Part shown: positions 33,071 through 35,968 of the stretch, in pieces
How positions within the stretch are numbered: the first letter of the stretch is position 1
Layout of the letters: every line of letters begins with the position of its first letter
Assembly: GCA_964623885.1 (NCBI GenBank)
Contig: CAZUVM010000188.1
Coordinates: forward strand, 1-35,968
Direction of reading: 5' to 3'
DNA: 35,968 nucleotides
Source: CAZUVM01 sp964623885
Lineage (GTDB): Bacteria > Verrucomicrobiota > Verrucomicrobiia > Limisphaerales > UBA8199
Program-made: the position numbers and the translations under genes
The notes under the pieces: generated by a model
Told to the model about the DNA's origin: nothing
The model's input: only the letters and a program-made list of their open reading frames with translations
The model's database searches: none

Positions 33071-33142
33071 GCTCGGGGACTAAGCGGATCATGAGCCCCG
33101 CCTCTCTGCGAAACAAGCGCAAAACGAATCGCCAACCCGGCA

Positions 33143-35353
33143 TCAAAAACCTTCGAGGGCCAGGTCCGTCAGGAAATCGACCCAATCCACCGAGATCGGC
33201 GCGGTCAGCTCGTAAGATCGCGCGAAGTCAGCATCGAACAAATCCTGCTTCAAACGAGTCGCAAAAGCCGGATCGGAGGTGGCGACGTTTTGTTCGTGGT
33301 TGATGCGCAGACTCAGGTGATTGAGGTTCGCTGAGCCCGTGCATGCCCAACCGTCGACCAACAGGGCTTTAACGTGAGTCATGCCGGGGTAGAAATAAAC
33401 GCGAACACCGTGCTCATAAAGGTAGTTGGCTATGACAAGGTTGCTGCGACCGCCGGCTTTGAAATCATTCACGCACGGCAACACCACCCGCACATCCACT
33501 CCGCGGTTGCGTGCCTTGACCAAACCGAGGATTACCCGTTTATCAAAAAGGTATGGATTCTCCACATAAACGTATTTTTGCGCCTTGCGCAGGGAACCCA
33601 ACACCGCTGAGGCAAATGGTTTCCACAGCGTTTTGGTGGGCAGGAGGCGGAGTTGGGGCGGAACCGGATTGGGAGTAATGATTTGCGGTTGAATCGTTGC
33701 TATGTGGAAGGCGGGAACCAGGCCTTCGTGCTGGCGCCGAGCGGCGCTGCCGGCTTGCGGTGGATCGGCTAACCCCCGAACCGATTTCGGTAACGGCGGA
33801 TCGGCGGCCGGCGTTTCATCCGAGCTAACTTCAACTCCCGTGAGCGGGTCGCGGTAACGCGGGCCCGCGATTAATTCGGCGACGTAGGCCAGATCGCCAA
33901 GGGGTCCCTCATGGGCCCACTCGCGTTTGAACTCCGTTTCCAGTGATTCGACAATCGGACCTTCCAATTCCACCATCATGTCGTGCCATTCGTAGCGATA
34001 CTCCCGCCCGAGGTTCATCCCGCCCAACCATGCGCGCGAGCCGTCGGCCAGCAACACTTTCGAATGGTCGGAAGAAAACCACGGGTTCAGAAAAGGTCTC
34101 ACGTGCACGTCCGAACCTTTGCGCAGGTACGGAAGAATCGACGACGGGCCGACGAAATCGTCGGGGAGGGGTGTGGCCGGCGGGGTCGTCCCGGCGCCAA
34201 GACTTCCCAGCCGGTCGAATATGACCTGAACCTGCACTTCAGCGGAGCGTTCCTTCAACTGATCGGCAACGCCCACACCAATGTCGTCTTTATCAAAAAT
34301 GTAGACGTCGAACCGCAGATGATTGGTTGCGTCGGCAATGGCCTCGTGTAGTCGCGCAAAGAACGGATCGCCATCGATGAGCAGTTGCATCGTGCCTTGC
34401 TCGCGCCGCGTACCGGTGTACAGGTCCAGCCAATGTTCCCAGGCGGCCAGGTCCATTTCCGGTCGATGAGCCAGCGGAGGCGGATTGCCCGGCTTAGGCA
34501 AAGGCAGGCGCATGAACCGCACCACAGTTTGGAGCCCCAGGTCCGCCAGCCGCGCCGCGCTGGAGACTGGGTTTTTCAGCAGCGCTACTCCGTGCCCTTC
34601 AATGAACAATGCGCTCAGGCCGTCCGCGGTAGTAGCCAGGTTGAACGCACGTTCGGAAGTATCGTAGAGGGCCGCCGGCGAAATGAAAACGCATCGATGC
34701 GTTTGCCGATCCACCAGCAGCGGCTGCGTGAAGCGCTTCGCATTGGGCGCCATGAGCACAAACATCGTGTCCCCGGGATGCAATTGGGCGAGGTGAGAAT
34801 CCACCACGCGCGCGATATGTTCGAGCGTCTCATCAATAGGAAACCGATGCTCGATCACGACGTTCTGCGGCAGCTCCGTTGCCGATGCCAGCCGCACATT
34901 GCCTTCCGCGTCCCGATAGAGCAGGCGATCGGCCAGGAACGCGGCGTAAAAAACTCCGTGGCCATTCGTCTTTGGCGCCAGCTCGGCAACCAGATTCGTG
35001 GCCAGTTGCCTCCATTCCGTTCCGGCGATGACGGTGGCTTCATGCCAGCTTCGTTCGCGCTCCGGCATGCGTGCCAGGCGTTGGTCCCAGCGCAACAGCG
35101 CAGAATGGACCCGATAATGGCCGCTGGGCACCCGCAGGTGGCTCCAATGCGCGCTGAAAGCTTCCACCCCGCCATCGTGGGGAAAAAAGAAACGCACCTG
35201 CTCGCCTTTAACAAAGACTCGCGGCGGTGGCGCGTTCGAAGCGGTCAAGCTGCGCCATTCGTCCAGCGACTGCTGCTTTGTTGTGGCGGCGTTCCCAATG
35301 GATGCGGCAACCGCCAGCAGCAGGAGAGCTATTGTACGTGCCTTTCGAATCAT
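33143..35353 (-). CDS. Secreted phospholipase D-like protein (two HKD motifs)
   Basis: 736-aa exported member of the phospholipase D superfamily, related in layout to cardiolipin synthases. A Sec signal (MIRKARTIALLLLAVAASIGNA) precedes about 300 residues of unrecognised sequence. The two catalytic HxKxxxxD motifs follow: DHSKVLLADG (His430, Lys432, Asp437) and THVKALLVDG (His660, Lys662, Asp667), each followed by the usual GG/GSANLN. Family members transfer or hydrolyse phosphatidyl groups; here the enzyme would act outside the cytoplasm, unlike membrane-spanning ClsA. The extra N-terminal part (e.g. HLRVPSGHYRVHSALLRWDQ, TMFVLMAPNAKR) has no domain I can name. It leads a likely operon with VirK/YbjX and DUF4337-like genes. 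Confidence 0.85.
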   Translation of the reverse strand: MIRKARTIALLLLAVAASIGNAATTKQQSLDEWRSLTASNAPPPRVFVKGEQVRFFFPHDGGVEAFSAHWSHLRVPSGHYRVHSALLRWDQRLARMPERERSWHEATVIAGTEWRQLATNLVAELAPKTNGHGVFYAAFLADRLLYRDAEGNVRLASATELPQNVVIEHRFPIDETLEHIARVVDSHLAQLHPGDTMFVLMAPNAKRFTQPLLVDRQTHRCVFISPAALYDTSERAFNLATTADGLSALFIEGHGVALLKNPVSSAARLADLGLQTVVRFMRLPLPKPGNPPPLAHRPEMDLAAWEHWLDLYTGTRREQGTMQLLIDGDPFFARLHEAIADATNHLRFDVYIFDKDDIGVGVADQLKERSAEVQVQVIFDRLGSLGAGTTPPATPLPDDFVGPSSILPYLRKGSDVHVRPFLNPWFSSDHSKVLLADGSRAWLGGMNLGREYRYEWHDMMVELEGPIVESLETEFKREWAHEGPLGDLAYVAELIAGPRYRDPLTGVEVSSDETPAADPPLPKSVRGLADPPQAGSAARRQHEGLVPAFHIATIQPQIITPNPVPPQLRLLPTKTLWKPFASAVLGSLRKAQKYVYVENPYLFDKRVILGLVKARNRGVDVRVVLPCVNDFKAGGRSNLVIANYLYEHGVRVYFYPGMTHVKALLVDGWACTGSANLNHLSLRINHEQNVATSDPAFATRLKQDLFDADFARSYELTAPISVDWVDFLTDLALEGF

Positions 35354-35645
35354 TCAACGCGACTCTGAGTCTATTGATTCCAACAGGGTGTGACCGATGC
35401 GTCAAGGCGGGACGCACCGACCGCGAACGGACCATGCCAATTCCCGGCACCCGCAATTTGAAAAGCTTTCGGGAAGGAGCGCGCGACGTCCCGGCGCGCA
35501 GCAGCCTCGAAGCGACAAGAGCATGAAGAATTTCCTGAGCGCATCATCCCGTCAAAGCGCCGCGGGCCAAGGACGTCCCACGTCCCGTGACATAGAACGA
35601 ATGTCCAGTGGCTTTTGAAACCTTTTCGCTTCAAGTTGCATCCCT
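35354..35645. other. Divergent spacer between PLD-like gene and pseudopilin
   Basis: 292 nt with no gene I can support. It must hold promoters for two divergent transcripts. Visible items are a GACGTCCCACGTCCC tandem heptamer at about 35572-35587 and a GCGCGC-...-GCGCGC potential hairpin near 35482-35502. The short open frames in both directions look like chance readings. Confidence 0.4.
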
Positions 35646-35968
35646 GTGAAACACCAGCACCAACTCGATCGCGGGTTCACCCTTATTGAGTTGCTTGTGG
35701 TCATCGCGATTATTGCCATCCTTGCCGCTTTGCTGCTGCCCGCTTTGAGCAATGCCAAAGAAAAAGCCAAGCGCACCAAGTGTCTCAGTAATCTCCACCA
35801 GATCGGGCTGGCCATTAATACCTATTCCCAGGAAGCCAACGATAATCTGCCGCGTGTGCCCGATCCTGCTGCCGGTCCCGGCGCCGGACTGGATACCGCC
35901 GGTTCCTCCTTGTGGGATGTGCCAATCCTCACGGGCGATACCTTGTCGAACAACGGCAAGAGCCGCGA
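35646..35968 (+). CDS. Pseudopilin-like protein, 3' end outside the window
   Basis: Start of a prepilin-like protein (107 residues visible). A short basic leader (VKHQHQLDRG) precedes the type IV pilin / type II secretion signal GFTLIELLVVIAIIAILAALLLPAL, with the conserved Glu at +5. KCLSNLHQIGLAINTYSQE follows, typical of the DUF1559-like and verrucomicrobial 'prepilin-type N-terminal cleavage/methylation' proteins that occur in many copies per genome. Prepilin peptidase would cut after Gly10. Sequence ends at the window edge in a polar region (LPRVPDPAAGPGAG). I chose the GTG at 35646 because it yields the expected short leader; there is no strong ribosome site before it. The function of these abundant proteins is not established. 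Confidence 0.85.
   Translation, partial: MKHQHQLDRGFTLIELLVVIAIIAILAALLLPALSNAKEKAKRTKCLSNLHQIGLAINTYSQEANDNLPRVPDPAAGPGAGLDTAGSSLWDVPILTGDTLSNNGKSR

Noticed and set aside
34385..35368. 327-aa plus-strand open frame
   Set aside because: It is antisense to the HKD-containing phospholipase D-like gene, and its Arg/His/Gln-rich translation is typical of a shadow frame.

Overview
The window most resembles a soil or freshwater Verrucomicrobiota chromosome, probably subdivision 3 (Pedosphaera/Limisphaerales-like). This is inferred from four features: a secreted protein ending in a VPDGG-type exosortase signal (the verrucomicrobial VPDSG-CTERM variant), an edge gene with a GFTLIELLVVIAIIAILAALLLPAL pseudopilin N-terminus, a C-terminal G-x-S-[YF]...W...FF[RQ] module recurring in secreted hydrolases, and REP-like hairpins of the AGGCTTCCAGCCTGC kind between genes. 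No rRNA, tRNA, CRISPR array, transposase or phage gene was recognised.

Layout. 1-451: non-coding except perhaps the tail of a gene at the left edge; it contains a striking 195-bp nested palindrome (186-380). 452-2081: a SixA-type histidine phosphatase and a 6-phosphofructokinase, 1 nt apart. 2085-2222: a long perfect inverted repeat. 2289-3942 (minus): a membrane-anchored cupin and DNA polymerase IV. 3994-4032: a second hairpin repeat. 4160-9520: an accessory cluster of ten small or poorly conserved genes, all on the plus strand and often overlapping by ATGA. It holds DUF4279-like and DUF4375-like proteins, small membrane proteins, a lipoprotein and a secreted propeller-like protein. 9521-9940: AT-richer spacer with two micro-ORFs. 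9941-10630: exosortase-sorted surface protein with a possible thioester domain, followed by a clear terminator.

10762-16585 (minus): a secreted C39-like cysteine peptidase, then an operon of a 1131-aa protein (two CsgG-like domains plus a propeller-like C-terminus) and a Sel1-repeat protein. 16725-18464: exported MsrA and, convergently, GAPDH. 18672-21424: a secreted parallel beta-helix protein translationally coupled to a GH5-like clan A glycosidase. 21486-23749: phosphatidylserine decarboxylase, phosphatidylserine synthase and a LysE-type exporter in a tight run. 23801-27737: YbjQ-family protein, YebC regulator and a large HpnN-like MMPL/RND transporter. 27850-31011: a protein built of repeated aromatic PF[YF] motifs and an SGNH hydrolase. 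31037-35353 (minus): a probable three-gene operon of a secreted phospholipase D-like protein, a VirK/YbjX (DUF535) protein and a DUF4337-like membrane protein. 35646 to the edge: a pseudopilin-like protein, cut off.

Functionally, the window mixes housekeeping (glycolysis, phospholipid synthesis, translesion synthesis) with a large secreted or envelope complement for polysaccharide, ester, peptide and phospholipid hydrolysis. The most unusual items are the 186-380 palindrome, the 4160-9520 small-gene cluster, the CsgG-like/propeller plus Sel1 operon, the putative thioester surface protein, and non-canonical active-site residues in the phosphofructokinase and the phosphatidylserine decarboxylase. 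All homology statements come from reading motifs; no search was run.
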